DNA from: Chloroflexota bacterium
GTDB lineage: Bacteria; Chloroflexota; Anaerolineae; Anaerolineales; Anaerolineaceae
Direction: 5' to 3'
DNA: 58,042 nucleotides
Assembly (NCBI GenBank): GCA_012799995.1
Contig: JAAZKE010000002.1
Location: 1-58,042, forward strand
The notes beneath the pieces were generated by a model. That model made no database searches. It was not told where the DNA came from and saw nothing but the letters and a program-made list of their open reading frames with translations. The translations under genes and the position numbers were made by a program. Position 1 is the stretch's first letter; every line of letters begins with the position of its first letter. This document shows positions 34,596-43,499 of the stretch, piece after piece.

Positions 34596-35183
34596 ATGAA
34601 AGACATGATTGAGATGTTTGTGGACAGCATTCGGGTAAGCCTGACAACGCAACAGCGGGTTTTGATGTTGCGGGACGCTGACCATACCATCTACCTGCCC
34701 ATCTGGATCGGCTCGTTTGAAGCCGAATCAATCGTGGTCGGGCTGCAGGAAATTGAGGTGAGTCGCCCGCAGACGCATGATTTGCTGGTGCGCGTGATCC
34801 TTGCCACCCGCTCCAATCTCAAACATGTGGAACTTTCCAAAATCCAAAATGAGACCTTCTATTCTTTTTTGGTGTTGGAACAAAATGAGGAGGAAATTCG
34901 CCTGGATTGCCGTCCTTCCGATGCGATTTCGCTGGCGATTCGCTTCAAAGTGCCGATTTATGTCAATACTGAAGTTGTGTATAGAGCCGGCATTCAGCCA
35001 GAGAAAGATGTGCAGCTTGGTCATGACACCTCCGAAGTAATGGAGGGCAACGAATACGATGGCTCGCTGTCCGTTTTTGATGATTTCCTGCAGAAACTGG
35101 ATATTGAAGAGCCTGGCGAAGATGACGACGAAACAGGCGGTGGTGAGCCTGATGATCCTGGCAATCCCTCTGTACAGCCATAA
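34596..35183 (+). CDS. Bifunctional nuclease-domain (BFN/DUF151) protein
   Basis: The protein has 195 residues. The DUF151 domain fills about 5-135: 'VLMLRDADHTIYLPIWIGSFEAESIVVGL' (split), 'RPQTHDLL', 'LDCRPSDAISLAIRFKVPIYV'. The rest is a Glu/Asp/Gly-rich tail. Plant BFN proteins have RNase and DNase activity. The bacterial function is not settled, but the gene is often near DNA-replication or metabolic genes. AGGGGA lies before the ATG. It is followed after 3 bases by dnaB. Confidence 0.85.
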   Translation: MKDMIEMFVDSIRVSLTTQQRVLMLRDADHTIYLPIWIGSFEAESIVVGLQEIEVSRPQTHDLLVRVILATRSNLKHVELSKIQNETFYSFLVLEQNEEEIRLDCRPSDAISLAIRFKVPIYVNTEVVYRAGIQPEKDVQLGHDTSEVMEGNEYDGSLSVFDDFLQKLDIEEPGEDDDETGGGEPDDPGNPSVQP

Positions 35184-35186
35184 AAA

Positions 35187-36590
35187 ATGGAATCCAATGA
35201 AAACATAGAGACCGCTGATCTTAATCAGCGTGCCTCATCCCTCGAACTAAGCGTACAGCCTTACAGCAGTGAAGCTGAAGAAGCTGTATTAGGTGCAATT
35301 CTCATCAACCCTGAGAAGTATCAAAGTGTTTCACAGATCATTTCAGAGAGTGATTTCTATCTGCATAAAAATCGCTGGCTCTGGCGTGCTTATGGGGACG
35401 TTATCAAAAACAAGCAGGATCTGGACCTGATGACACTGTCCAACATCTTGCGGGAACAGGATAAACTGGATGCGGTTGGCGGGCTGAATTATCTCATGCG
35501 TATAGCTAACGAGACTCCCTCATCGTTGCATGCTGAGTCCTACGCCCGCATTGTGGCAGAAAAAAGCATCCGCCGTCAGCTGTTGACCTCCGCCAACCAG
35601 ATTTCGCAGTTAGCCTATGATGAAAAGAAGGATATCAAAAGCGTCATCGATGAATCCGAACGCGCGTTGATGGGGGTTGGTGACCGGCAGATCAATAAAG
35701 AAGTTCAGCCAATTGAAATGCCGCTTCGTAATGTTTTAGAGGATTTGGGCTCCCTGCTCAATTCGAAATCGGATATGCACGGGATTCCCACCGGATTCTA
35801 TGACCTTGACAAGTTGCTGGGCGGAATGCAAAAATCTGACCTGATCATTATCGCGGGACGTCCCGGAATGGGGAAAACCGGGTTCCTGCTTTCGGTCCTT
35901 AAAAATGTCGCCAGAGACCATAAGAAACACGTAGTGATGTTTTCGCTCGAAATGTCTAATGAACAGCTTGCGCAGCGTTTGATCGCTCAGCTGTCTGGTG
36001 TCGATACTCAGAAACTGCGAACGGGCAATCTCCAGGACGAGGAATTACTTTTGATTATGAACGCGTCCTATATGCTGGGCGAAACCACCATCTATCTGGA
36101 TGATACTCCCGCGATTACCCCAACCCAAATGATGATGAAATGCCGGCGCTTGAAACAGGAGCATCATATTGACCTGGTCATTGTGGATTACCTGCAGCTG
36201 ATGAGCGGAGATGTGCGCAATGAAAACCGTGTACAGGAAGTCTCTTCCATCTCGCGGATGCTCAAAGTGATGGCGCGGGAACTTGAAGTCCCGGTATTGA
36301 CCGCTGCCCAGCTCTCTCGAAACGTGGAGCAGCGTGCGGATAAAATCCCGGTATTATCAGACCTGCGCGAGTCCGGGTCACTGGAGCAGGACGCTGATAT
36401 CGTGATGTTCCTTCACAACCCCAATTCCGGACCTGATGCATCTCTTGAACGCGAAGGTACGATGAAGTTGATCGTTGCGAAACATAGAAATGGGCCGATT
36501 GGGGAAGTTCAACTGGTTTTTATTCGTAGATTGGCACAATTCCAAAATGCGGCTATAAACATGTCTGGGCGTGAGTCAAAAGAATACTGA
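35187..36590 (+). CDS. dnaB: Replicative DNA helicase DnaB
   Basis: The protein has 467 residues. The N-terminal DnaB domain ('PYSSEAEEAVLGAILINPEKY') binds primase. After the linker helix, the RecA-like motor has Walker A 'GRPGMGKT' (224-231), 'LVIVDYLQLM' (Walker B) and 'DLRESGSLEQDADIVMFLH'. It unwinds DNA 5'-3' at the fork as a hexamer. It is followed by a DnaD-like and a DnaC-like loader gene, a compact helicase-loading operon. Confidence 0.96.
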   Translation: MESNENIETADLNQRASSLELSVQPYSSEAEEAVLGAILINPEKYQSVSQIISESDFYLHKNRWLWRAYGDVIKNKQDLDLMTLSNILREQDKLDAVGGLNYLMRIANETPSSLHAESYARIVAEKSIRRQLLTSANQISQLAYDEKKDIKSVIDESERALMGVGDRQINKEVQPIEMPLRNVLEDLGSLLNSKSDMHGIPTGFYDLDKLLGGMQKSDLIIIAGRPGMGKTGFLLSVLKNVARDHKKHVVMFSLEMSNEQLAQRLIAQLSGVDTQKLRTGNLQDEELLLIMNASYMLGETTIYLDDTPAITPTQMMMKCRRLKQEHHIDLVIVDYLQLMSGDVRNENRVQEVSSISRMLKVMARELEVPVLTAAQLSRNVEQRADKIPVLSDLRESGSLEQDADIVMFLHNPNSGPDASLEREGTMKLIVAKHRNGPIGEVQLVFIRRLAQFQNAAINMSGRESKEY

Positions 36591-36618
36591 TGAAGAAAAA
36601 CGATCGTGGTGATTACAG

Positions 36619-37242
36619 ATGAGTGCGATCTTCAATGGTTTTACCGGTGGGATGGAAAAAATCCCATCTCAGTTTTTCGAAGAAGTGCTGCCGACTATTA
36701 CGACCGTTCATGAAATGAAGGTGACGCTGTTCGCTTTTCATCTGTTCAATCAGTTCGAAGGTGATCAGCGCTACATCCTGCGTACCGATTATACGGATTT
36801 GCCTGTTTTTATGGATGGGCTGTCCAGTGATCGAACTCAGGCAGATCACCTGCTGGATGATGGACTGGAGAAAGCGGTTCAACGTGGAACGTTGCTGCGC
36901 GTGCAATATGCTGACATTTTTCTCTATTTCCTTAACAGCCCCAAGGGACGGACAGCGGTTCAGCGCTTACAGAGCGGTCAATGGCAGCCGGATGCCTTCC
37001 TGCATATGTCCGGCACCGTCAACCTGTTCCGACCCAATATTTACCAGCTTTACGAGGAGAATATCGGTGTATTGAGTCCGATGATTGCGGAAAAGTTACG
37101 CGATGCGGAACAGGTGTACACGGAAGGTTGGATTTGTGACGCGATCGAAGTTGCGGTGGTCAATAATGCCCGCAGCTGGCGTTACATTGAAACAGTTTTA
37201 AAATCATGGAAAGAGAACGGACGCAATGAAAGATTTCGCTAA
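36619..37242 (+). CDS. DnaD-like primosomal protein
   Basis: The protein has 207 residues. The N-terminal part is winged-helix-like. The C-terminal region (about 145-200) shows the DnaD/DnaB2 pattern: 'YEENIGVLSP', 'W' after about 20 residues, 'AIEVAVVNNARSWRYIETVL' and 'SWKENG'. DnaD/DnaB proteins of Firmicutes remodel DNA during replication restart. The gene sits between dnaB and the loader ATPase and overlaps the latter by 17 bases, which supports a primosome role. Confidence 0.82.
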   Translation: MSAIFNGFTGGMEKIPSQFFEEVLPTITTVHEMKVTLFAFHLFNQFEGDQRYILRTDYTDLPVFMDGLSSDRTQADHLLDDGLEKAVQRGTLLRVQYADIFLYFLNSPKGRTAVQRLQSGQWQPDAFLHMSGTVNLFRPNIYQLYEENIGVLSPMIAEKLRDAEQVYTEGWICDAIEVAVVNNARSWRYIETVLKSWKENGRNERFR

Positions 37243-38665
37243 GATTCTAAAAGAGATGCGAGAAGAACTCGAATTGACTCGTCCGCTGACCGATAAAGAA
37301 ACCAAGCCATTGACAACAGTGACTTATGGCGATCCGGACTGTCCGATTTGTCAGGGAGTGGGATTCATTTCAATGGATGCTCCCCTGGGTCACCCTGATT
37401 TTGGCAAAATAATTCCCTGTAAATGTCGCGCTGAGCGCATTGAATCAGCCCGTCAGGAACAGCTGCAACAGGAAAGTAACCTGAGCGGCTATACTGGCAT
37501 GACCTTTGATACTTTCAATACGGAAGGGCGTGGTCAGCTGCGTTCCACAGAAAGATCGATTTTGGAATTTGCATTGGCACAGGCGAAAAATTTTGCCGTT
37601 GAACCTGCTGGCTGGCTGCTGTTGATTGGTAATTTTGGCACCGGAAAAACCCATCTGGCTGCTGCCATTGCCAATGAGGCGGTTGCGCAGGGCATTGAGA
37701 ATATTTTCCAGCCGGTTCCCGATCTGCTGGATTCCATTCGGGCTTCTTATGGCAACATCGACGAATCCTATAACGAGCGCATTGAACGGATCAGGAATGT
37801 GCCGTTGCTGATTCTGGATGATCTGGGTACGCAGAGCGCCACCCCCTGGGCTTCAGAAAAGTTATACATGATCCTCAACCATCGTTATGTCAACCGGCTG
37901 CCAACCGTGATCACCACGAACAACAGCCTACAGGAAATCGATGGGCGCATTGCTTCACGGCTGGAAGACCCATCGCTGGTTACGCGCGTGGCGATGCAGG
38001 TTCCGGATTATCGCAAACCACTGGCATCGGCTGGCGGATCGGTTGAACTCTCGATCCTGCCGCTGTTATCGCAGAAAACGTTTGACACCTTTGAGAAACG
38101 GGAGGATGAATCTTTGTCGCCGGAAGCTGCTGCGCAGCTGGCGCTGGCGTTGAAATCAGCACTCGCATTTGCGAAGAAACCTTCCGGATGGCTGGTCTTT
38201 TCGGGCGGAAATGGCGTCGGGAAAACTCACCTCGCAGCTGCGATTGGCAACAGCTGCCTCAGTATGCATGACCATCCGTTGATGATCGGCGTGTCCGATT
38301 TTCTGGATCATCTCCGTTCGACCTTTGGTCCAAACAGCAGCACTCGTTTTGATACTGTCTTCGATATGGTTCGCAGCACGCCCCTGCTGATTCTGGATCA
38401 CCTCGATACTGCTAACGCGACCCCCTGGGCGAAAGAAAAGCTGTTCCAGATTCTGGATTATCGTTCAATGGTTGTGCTGCCGACGGTGATCACCACCATT
38501 TTACCGATACAGGACATTGATTCCAACATCCGCAGCCGCCTGGTGGACTCACAGATGTGCAAGATTGTGCAGATGTTCCAAGTTCCGATGTATTCACGCA
38601 ATCCTGAGTTGACTCCACTGCCGGCGCGCAGACCACGCAGCAGCAGTGCTCGAAAATCATACTGA
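37226..38665 (+). CDS. DnaC/DnaI-like helicase loader with two tandem AAA+ domains
   Basis: The protein has 479 residues, about twice the usual DnaC length. An N-terminal zinc-finger-like segment has Cys39, Cys42, Cys65 and Cys67 ('CPIC', 'CKC'). The first AAA+ module has Walker A 'GNFGTGKTHLAAA' (from 135) and Walker B 'LLILDDLG', with 'TTNNSLQEIDGRIASRL' (sensor 1 and Arg finger). The second module has Walker A 'GGNGVGKTHLAAA' (about 328), but its Walker B reads 'LLILDHLD', so the second Asp (or Glu) is His. 'PIQDIDSNIRSRL' matches the Arg-finger segment. The halves are clearly duplicates. The second may bind ATP without hydrolysing it. Confidence 0.85.
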   Translation: MKDFAKILKEMREELELTRPLTDKETKPLTTVTYGDPDCPICQGVGFISMDAPLGHPDFGKIIPCKCRAERIESARQEQLQQESNLSGYTGMTFDTFNTEGRGQLRSTERSILEFALAQAKNFAVEPAGWLLLIGNFGTGKTHLAAAIANEAVAQGIENIFQPVPDLLDSIRASYGNIDESYNERIERIRNVPLLILDDLGTQSATPWASEKLYMILNHRYVNRLPTVITTNNSLQEIDGRIASRLEDPSLVTRVAMQVPDYRKPLASAGGSVELSILPLLSQKTFDTFEKREDESLSPEAAAQLALALKSALAFAKKPSGWLVFSGGNGVGKTHLAAAIGNSCLSMHDHPLMIGVSDFLDHLRSTFGPNSSTRFDTVFDMVRSTPLLILDHLDTANATPWAKEKLFQILDYRSMVVLPTVITTILPIQDIDSNIRSRLVDSQMCKIVQMFQVPMYSRNPELTPLPARRPRSSSARKSY

Positions 38666-38780
38666 GTACATCCGAATAACGCGTCATTTTAATTAATTCT
38701 TTAGCCTAAATTGTACTGATTTTCTACAAATATTTGTACGAAAATTCACTTGTTCGGGGTGAACGTAAGCGGGAATCAGT

Positions 38781-38786
38781 TATACT
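38781..38786 (+). promoter_or_regulatory. -10 box 6 bases before the HAD gene, possible leaderless mRNA
   Basis: TATACT ends at 38786 and the ATG is at 38793. No Shine-Dalgarno lies upstream, so the transcript probably begins at the start codon. No -35 consensus is visible at the normal distance. Confidence 0.5.
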
Positions 38787-38792
38787 AACTCC

Positions 38793-39437
38793 ATGGCTTT
38801 TAGAGCAATTTTTTTTGACTTGGACGAGACGCTGTATCCAATTGGAAATGAAGCTGTCGAAGTGTTGACAAACCGCATGAATCTCTTTATTGAGGAGTCA
38901 TTGTCGGTACCAAAAGAGGAAGTAAAGAAGCTTCGTGAGGACCTTTTTTATAAATATGGCACTACCGCCAAGGGGTTGGTCGCAACCTATGATACCAATC
39001 TGTACGAATTCCTCCATTACGTTCATAATATTGATCTGAAATCTTATATTAAGCCTTCGCAGGCTTTAAAGTCGATGCTGGATCGGATTCCGTTGGAGAA
39101 ATATATTCTGACCAATTCAGATCGATTCCACGCTACCCGTGTGCTTAAACTTCTGGGCATCCTGAACTGCTTTGACGGGATTATTGACGTGCTGGATGTA
39201 TTCCCGGATTGCAAACCGAGCCCGATTGCCTTTGAGCGTGCTCTGAGTATGACCTGCATCCGGGATGCTGCCGACTGCATCTTCCTCGATGACAATCCCA
39301 GTAATATCGCTACAGCTTACGAACTCGGATTCTATGCTGTGCATGTGGGGAAGCGCGGCAACCCTGCCAAACTTTCCACCTCCATCGATTCCATTGAGGA
39401 TCTTCCCAGTCTCAACCTGTATCAGGAAAAGGGATGA
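38793..39437 (+). CDS. HAD-family hydrolase, pyrimidine 5'-nucleotidase-like
   Basis: The protein has 214 residues. Motif I is 'FFDLDETLYP', motif II 'LTNSD', motif III a Lys in 'DCKPSPIAF', and motif IV 'CIFLDDNPSNI'. The alpha-helical cap after 'LYP' matches the SDT1/pyrimidine 5'-nucleotidase subgroup, which hydrolyses UMP or CMP. Other small phosphoesters are possible. It ends one base before a short TM protein, which in turn overlaps the CtpA protease gene, so the three are co-transcribed. Confidence 0.88.
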   Translation: MAFRAIFFDLDETLYPIGNEAVEVLTNRMNLFIEESLSVPKEEVKKLREDLFYKYGTTAKGLVATYDTNLYEFLHYVHNIDLKSYIKPSQALKSMLDRIPLEKYILTNSDRFHATRVLKLLGILNCFDGIIDVLDVFPDCKPSPIAFERALSMTCIRDAADCIFLDDNPSNIATAYELGFYAVHVGKRGNPAKLSTSIDSIEDLPSLNLYQEKG

Positions 39438-39438
39438 T

Positions 39439-39708
39439 ATGTCCACGCAAGGGTGGGTCATCCTGTCCCTTATGCTGCTTGCCACGCTGCTGCTGTTTAT
39501 CGGTGTTTCAGTGCTCAGCAAGCGTAAAAATATCCACAAAGGCAGCCAGATAACCCCTTCGAAACGATTTCAATGGATTAATATCATGAGTAATCTCAAG
39601 AACTACCGCAAACAGGAATTTTGGATCAACCAATCCGATACTTACCTTCAACTCAATCAGAAGGTCCTTGAACTTTCCGATTCCGAGTTTGAAAAGGAGT
39701 CAAAATGA
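39439..39708 (+). CDS. Small membrane-anchored hypothetical protein
   Basis: The protein has 89 residues from the ATG at 39439; the frame is open further upstream, but that is the HAD gene in another frame. One N-terminal TM helix ('WVILSLMLLATLLLFIGVSVL') is followed by a basic, polar tail. AAAAGGG lies a few bases upstream. The stop overlaps the CtpA start as ATGA, so it is coupled to the protease. No family is recognised. It may be an anchor or partner of the protease, which is inference from coupling only. Confidence 0.65.
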   Translation: MSTQGWVILSLMLLATLLLFIGVSVLSKRKNIHKGSQITPSKRFQWINIMSNLKNYRKQEFWINQSDTYLQLNQKVLELSDSEFEKESK

Positions 39709-41042
39709 ACAGACGGGTAATCCGGGCGATTGCGATCGTCGTGATTTTTATCAGTTGCTTTTTCTCCGGAGCTGCTTCCGGATTTATTCTCAAGACATTG
39801 CCCGAAGTGATCTCCGCTCAAAAAGATGGAGATACGCCGCGGAATGCCGGTCCCATTGGCGGCATTCCGGTTTCCGAAAAAGAAACCATGATGAAGCCGT
39901 TCTGGGAAGCCTGGGATATTCTCCATCAACACTATGTTGATCAACCGATTGATGACAACGTTCTGATCGAAGGAGCGATCAAAGGGTTGGTCGATTCGCT
40001 CGGCGATCCGCACACCCGTTACTCCGATAAAGAGAGCTATCAGGAGGAGCAGGATTACATAGAAGGTCATGAATACGAAGGAATCGGCGCCTGGGTGGAC
40101 ATCACCGGTGATTATGTAAAAATTACCTCTCCGATGAAGGGCAGCCCGGCCGATAAAGCCGGTTTGCGGCCAAAGGATCTGGTGATCGCAATTGACGGCG
40201 AAGACATGACCGGAATTGACCCCGATGTTGCACTTGACAAGATTCTGGGGCCAAAAGACACCAAGGTTGTGCTAACCATTAAACGTGGCGATCAGGAACC
40301 TTTTGACGTTCCGATCATCCGTGCTGCGGTGATTACCCCGATGGTCATCTCAGAAATGCGCGAAGATGGCGTGGCGGTCATAGAACTGACACAGTTTGGC
40401 GACCTGACGACGAAAGAACTGAAGGAAGCACTTGCAGATCTGATGCCGCAGAACCCCAAGGGCTTGCTGCTGGATCTTCGCAACAATGGCGGCGGCTACG
40501 TTGATGTGTGTGTGGAAGTTGCGTCAGAATTCCTCCCCAGACGGTCGGTCGTGTTGATTGAACGCGAAGGGGATGGCAGTGAAACCGAATATAAAACGAA
40601 ATATGAGGGCCGGGCGCTCGACATACCGATGGTTGTGCTTGGCAACGAAGGTACCGCGTCCGCTTCTGAAATTTTGATCGGTGCACTGCAATATTACGAC
40701 CGTGCGCTCTTTGTCGGCACCAAGACCTTCGGTAAGGGATCAATGCAGATCCAGCCTGAGATTTCAAATGGCGGCGCGGTGAGCGTAACGATTGCGCACT
40801 GGCTCACGCCTGCGCATGAACTCATCCATGAGCTGGGGATCACCCCGGACATTGACGTGCAGCTGAGTGAGGAGGATTACGAAAATGACCGTGATCCGCA
40901 GCTGGATAAAGCAGTTCAGTTGATTCTGGATGGCGTGACCCCACAGAATTTTGTCCCCGAACCAACGGTCACTGCCGAGCCATCTGCGGAAGGTACTGCC
41001 CAGCCAACCGTTGAGCCGACCGTGTCTGGAGAAGACCTGTGA
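39705..41042 (+). CDS. C-terminal processing protease, S41 family
   Basis: The protein has 445 residues. An N-terminal TM helix (about 5-28) precedes a helical segment, a PDZ domain ('GIGAWVDITGDYVKITSPMKGSPADKAGLRPKDLVIAIDG', broken here by turns) and the S41 core. The core has the catalytic Ser in 'NEGTASASEI' (near 322) and Lys in 'GTKTFGKGSMQ' (near 346). The tail is Pro/Thr/Glu-rich ('TVTAEPSAEGTAQPTVEPT'). It degrades or trims proteins on the outer face of the membrane from their C-termini. Confidence 0.92.
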   Translation: MNRRVIRAIAIVVIFISCFFSGAASGFILKTLPEVISAQKDGDTPRNAGPIGGIPVSEKETMMKPFWEAWDILHQHYVDQPIDDNVLIEGAIKGLVDSLGDPHTRYSDKESYQEEQDYIEGHEYEGIGAWVDITGDYVKITSPMKGSPADKAGLRPKDLVIAIDGEDMTGIDPDVALDKILGPKDTKVVLTIKRGDQEPFDVPIIRAAVITPMVISEMREDGVAVIELTQFGDLTTKELKEALADLMPQNPKGLLLDLRNNGGGYVDVCVEVASEFLPRRSVVLIEREGDGSETEYKTKYEGRALDIPMVVLGNEGTASASEILIGALQYYDRALFVGTKTFGKGSMQIQPEISNGGAVSVTIAHWLTPAHELIHELGITPDIDVQLSEEDYENDRDPQLDKAVQLILDGVTPQNFVPEPTVTAEPSAEGTAQPTVEPTVSGEDL

Positions 41043-41094
41043 ACCTTTTCCTCAGGGCTATATTATGAAAATGTCAGTATAATTGCGAATTCGT

Positions 41095-41124
41095 TTGACA
41101 TATCGTCGAATTTAAGGATATAAT
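41095..41124 (+). promoter_or_regulatory. Strong sigma70-type promoter of the S1-domain gene
   Basis: Exact TTGACA at 41095-41100 and exact TATAAT at 41119-41124 have an 18-base spacer. Initiation near 41131 would give a leader of about 36 bases with GGAGAG before the ATG at 41167. Confidence 0.85.
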
Positions 41125-41166
41125 CAGCTTTTGCTATTATATACGTCTGGAGAGTGATAAATAAAT

Positions 41167-42231
41167 ATGGAAAATGCTGTTTCACCTGAAGAAAAGAAGT
41201 TGGACGAAACTATCAGAGAGGTGGCTGATGCAACGGTTCCCGTTGCCGAGGCTGAAGAGGATCAGGAACTGATCCCTGAAAGCGCTGAGGCTGAAGACGT
41301 TGCGGAAGACGTGGAAGAAGAAGCTGGAGACGAAGAAGAACAGGACTCCGGCGACCACCCGCGAGTCAAATCGGCACACAAAGGCAAAGTTCTAAAACTG
41401 AGCCTGGCTGGTGCTTTGGTTGACATTGGGGAATCACTTCCGGCATTAATCCATATTACCCAAATTAAACGACCTGAAGGTCGTCAGGATATCCATAACA
41501 TCGATGACCTGCTCGAAGTTGGACAGGAAATTGATGTTTGGATCAAGAGAATTAAAGACAACCGTATTGAATTGACGATGTTTAAACCATTCGATTTGGA
41601 ATGGCGTGAAATTAAGAAAGACATGGTCGTCAAAGGCAAAGTGGTACGGATGGAGAAATTTGGCGTTTTCGTTGAAATCGGCGCCGAACGTCCCGGCTTG
41701 GTTCATATCAGCGAAATGGCACATAGCTATGTGCGTGAACCATCGGATATGCTGAAAGATGGCGACGAAGTGGAAGCCAAAGTGCTTGAGGTTAACCGCC
41801 GAAAGAAACAGATCAAATTGAGCATGAAAGCGCTGCAGGAAGAACCGGTGCAGGAAGAACCGAAACCAAGACGATCGTATCATGAAGCAGCAGCTTCTGA
41901 TGGATCATCTTCGCCGGCACCCGTTCGCCAGGTCAGTGCCCGTGCACAACAGTTGAAAGATGGCATAACCGCTGATAAATCAGCAGCTGCAGGAACCAAA
42001 CGCCCCAGGAAAACGCGCAAACGCGCTGAATTGAACACCGAAGAAATCACGATGACCTTCACCGCTGCTGAAGCTACCGGTGAGGCAGTCCCGACCGCGA
42101 TGGAAATTGCCATTCGCGAGGCGATGGAAAAAGCCAAATCGCGAAATCGCAGCGAATCAAAAAAGAAGAGCAGCGCTTCAAAAGAGCAGGAAGACATTCT
42201 TGCCCGCACGCTCAACAGTAAAGTTGGATAA
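41167..42231 (+). CDS. Protein with two S1 RNA-binding domains (RpsA-like)
   Basis: The protein has 354 residues. A very acidic N-terminus (1-65) is followed by two S1 domains: about 67-140 ('KGKVLKLSLAGALVDIGESLPALIHITQI') and 155-225 ('KGKVVRMEKFGVFVEIGAERPGLVHISEMA' ... 'VNRRKKQIKLSMKAL'), both split here. A basic, low-complexity C-terminus contains 'TKRPRKTRKRAELN'. The layout fits a short ribosomal-protein-S1 homologue or an S1-type RNA-binding regulator that helps mRNA binding. It has the best promoter in the window, as expected for a translation protein, and its own terminator. Confidence 0.85.
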   Translation: MENAVSPEEKKLDETIREVADATVPVAEAEEDQELIPESAEAEDVAEDVEEEAGDEEEQDSGDHPRVKSAHKGKVLKLSLAGALVDIGESLPALIHITQIKRPEGRQDIHNIDDLLEVGQEIDVWIKRIKDNRIELTMFKPFDLEWREIKKDMVVKGKVVRMEKFGVFVEIGAERPGLVHISEMAHSYVREPSDMLKDGDEVEAKVLEVNRRKKQIKLSMKALQEEPVQEEPKPRRSYHEAAASDGSSSPAPVRQVSARAQQLKDGITADKSAAAGTKRPRKTRKRAELNTEEITMTFTAAEATGEAVPTAMEIAIREAMEKAKSRNRSESKKKSSASKEQEDILARTLNSKVG

Positions 42232-42249
42232 AACGCAGAAACAGGAATG

Positions 42250-42287
42250 GCGGGAGTGTCCTCCAATGGGCACTCCTGTTTGTTTTA
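42250..42287 (+). terminator. Terminator of the S1-domain gene
   Basis: GGAGTG (42253-42258) pairs with CACTCC (42271-42276). Outer ACAGGA/TCCTGT bases extend the structure, and TGTTTGTTTT follows. It lies about 20 bases past the stop. Confidence 0.7.
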
Positions 42288-42395
42288 ATATCTCCCTGCT
42301 TTTTGGCTCATTATTCCTCCCTATAATGGCGAATCAGACGGGCAACTCAAGTTACAATTATCATAATGGATCATTAACGTATGTCATAACAACGA

Positions 42396-43499
42396 ATTCT
42401 GATAAAAATCGGTACTTCCACCCTCACCCGGGGAACCAACCAACTCGACCTGCCGAAGCTGATTGATATCGTGCGTCAGGTGAGCGTGGTGCAGTCACGC
42501 GGTGTTCAAATGACGCTGGTAAGCTCCGGAGCGGTAGCAGCAGGCCGGGAATTGCTCAACTACCCCATTGTTGCCAAACATGTCCCTGGGAAACAACTGC
42601 TCTCTTCCATAGGGCAGCCGAGGCTGATGTCAATTTATTCCGATCTTTTCAAGATGTACGGGCATAATGTGGCGCAGATCCTGCTGACCCGCAGCGATTT
42701 TGTGAACCGCCGCAGTTATTTGAATGCGCGCAACACGATGGAATGTTTGCTCGATCAGAATGTGATCCCGATCATCAATGAAAATGACGCCATCGCGACT
42801 GATGAAATCCGCCTGGGGGATAATGACACCATGTCTGCCTACGTTTCCGGGCTGATTGGCGCTGATCTGCTGGTGTTGCTCACGGATCAGAATGGCCTGT
42901 TTACCGACAATCCGGAGAAAAACGCGGATGCCCGCCTGATCGATACGGTGGATACGCCCGATATCCATCCTTTTCTTTGGGAAGCGGCTGGCGGCAGTGT
43001 CAGCGGACTGGGCACCGGTGGTATGCACACCAAACTGCGCGCGGCTGATCTGGCTCGGCGAATGGGTACGACTACCATGATCGTCAATGGCGCGATTGAG
43101 GACATCATCATCCGCATCGCTTCCGGTGAACGTTTTGGTACCGTCTTCCGTCCGACCAACACTGTTCTGGAAAGCCGCAAACGATACCTCTTGACCGGAT
43201 ACAATCCCGGGACATCGGCGATCACCATTGACGCCGGCGCCGAGAAGGCGGTGCATGCCGGTAAGAGCCTGTTGCCGGCAGGGATTAAGTCAGTCAGAGG
43301 TGAATTTGACCGCGGCGATACTGTGAAAATCGTAAACGAACAGGAAGAAGAGATTATCCTTGGGATGGTCAACTATTCTTCTGAAGAAATTAAAAAAATC
43401 TGTGGGATGAAAGCAAACCAGATTGAATCAATTCTGGGGTATTGCTACACAGAAGAAGTTGTCCATCGGGACAATATGATCGGAAGTGAGATAATATGA
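42396..43499 (+). CDS. proB: Glutamate 5-kinase with PUA domain, non-standard start
   Basis: From ATT at 42396 the product has 367 residues, the same length as E. coli ProB. The N-terminal 'ILIKIGTSTLTRGTNQ' is the essential kinase motif. The first ATG/GTG/TTG inside the frame (GTG at 42471) would delete it. The only in-frame ATG upstream (42381) is followed by TCA and then a TAA stop. So the gene either starts at ATT (or CTG 42399) or carries a nonsense change at codon 3. The kinase core ('VSSGAVAAGRELL', 'NENDAIATDEIRLGDND', 'GTGGMHTKLRAA') and the PUA domain (about 275-355) are intact. First step of proline synthesis. Overlaps proA by 4 bases. Confidence 0.85.
   Translation: MLIKIGTSTLTRGTNQLDLPKLIDIVRQVSVVQSRGVQMTLVSSGAVAAGRELLNYPIVAKHVPGKQLLSSIGQPRLMSIYSDLFKMYGHNVAQILLTRSDFVNRRSYLNARNTMECLLDQNVIPIINENDAIATDEIRLGDNDTMSAYVSGLIGADLLVLLTDQNGLFTDNPEKNADARLIDTVDTPDIHPFLWEAAGGSVSGLGTGGMHTKLRAADLARRMGTTTMIVNGAIEDIIIRIASGERFGTVFRPTNTVLESRKRYLLTGYNPGTSAITIDAGAEKAVHAGKSLLPAGIKSVRGEFDRGDTVKIVNEQEEEIILGMVNYSSEEIKKICGMKANQIESILGYCYTEEVVHRDNMIGSEII

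Noticed and set aside
42471..42473. GTG 42471 as the proB start
   Set aside because: It would remove the glutamate-kinase N-terminal motif KIGTST, which is present in frame upstream.
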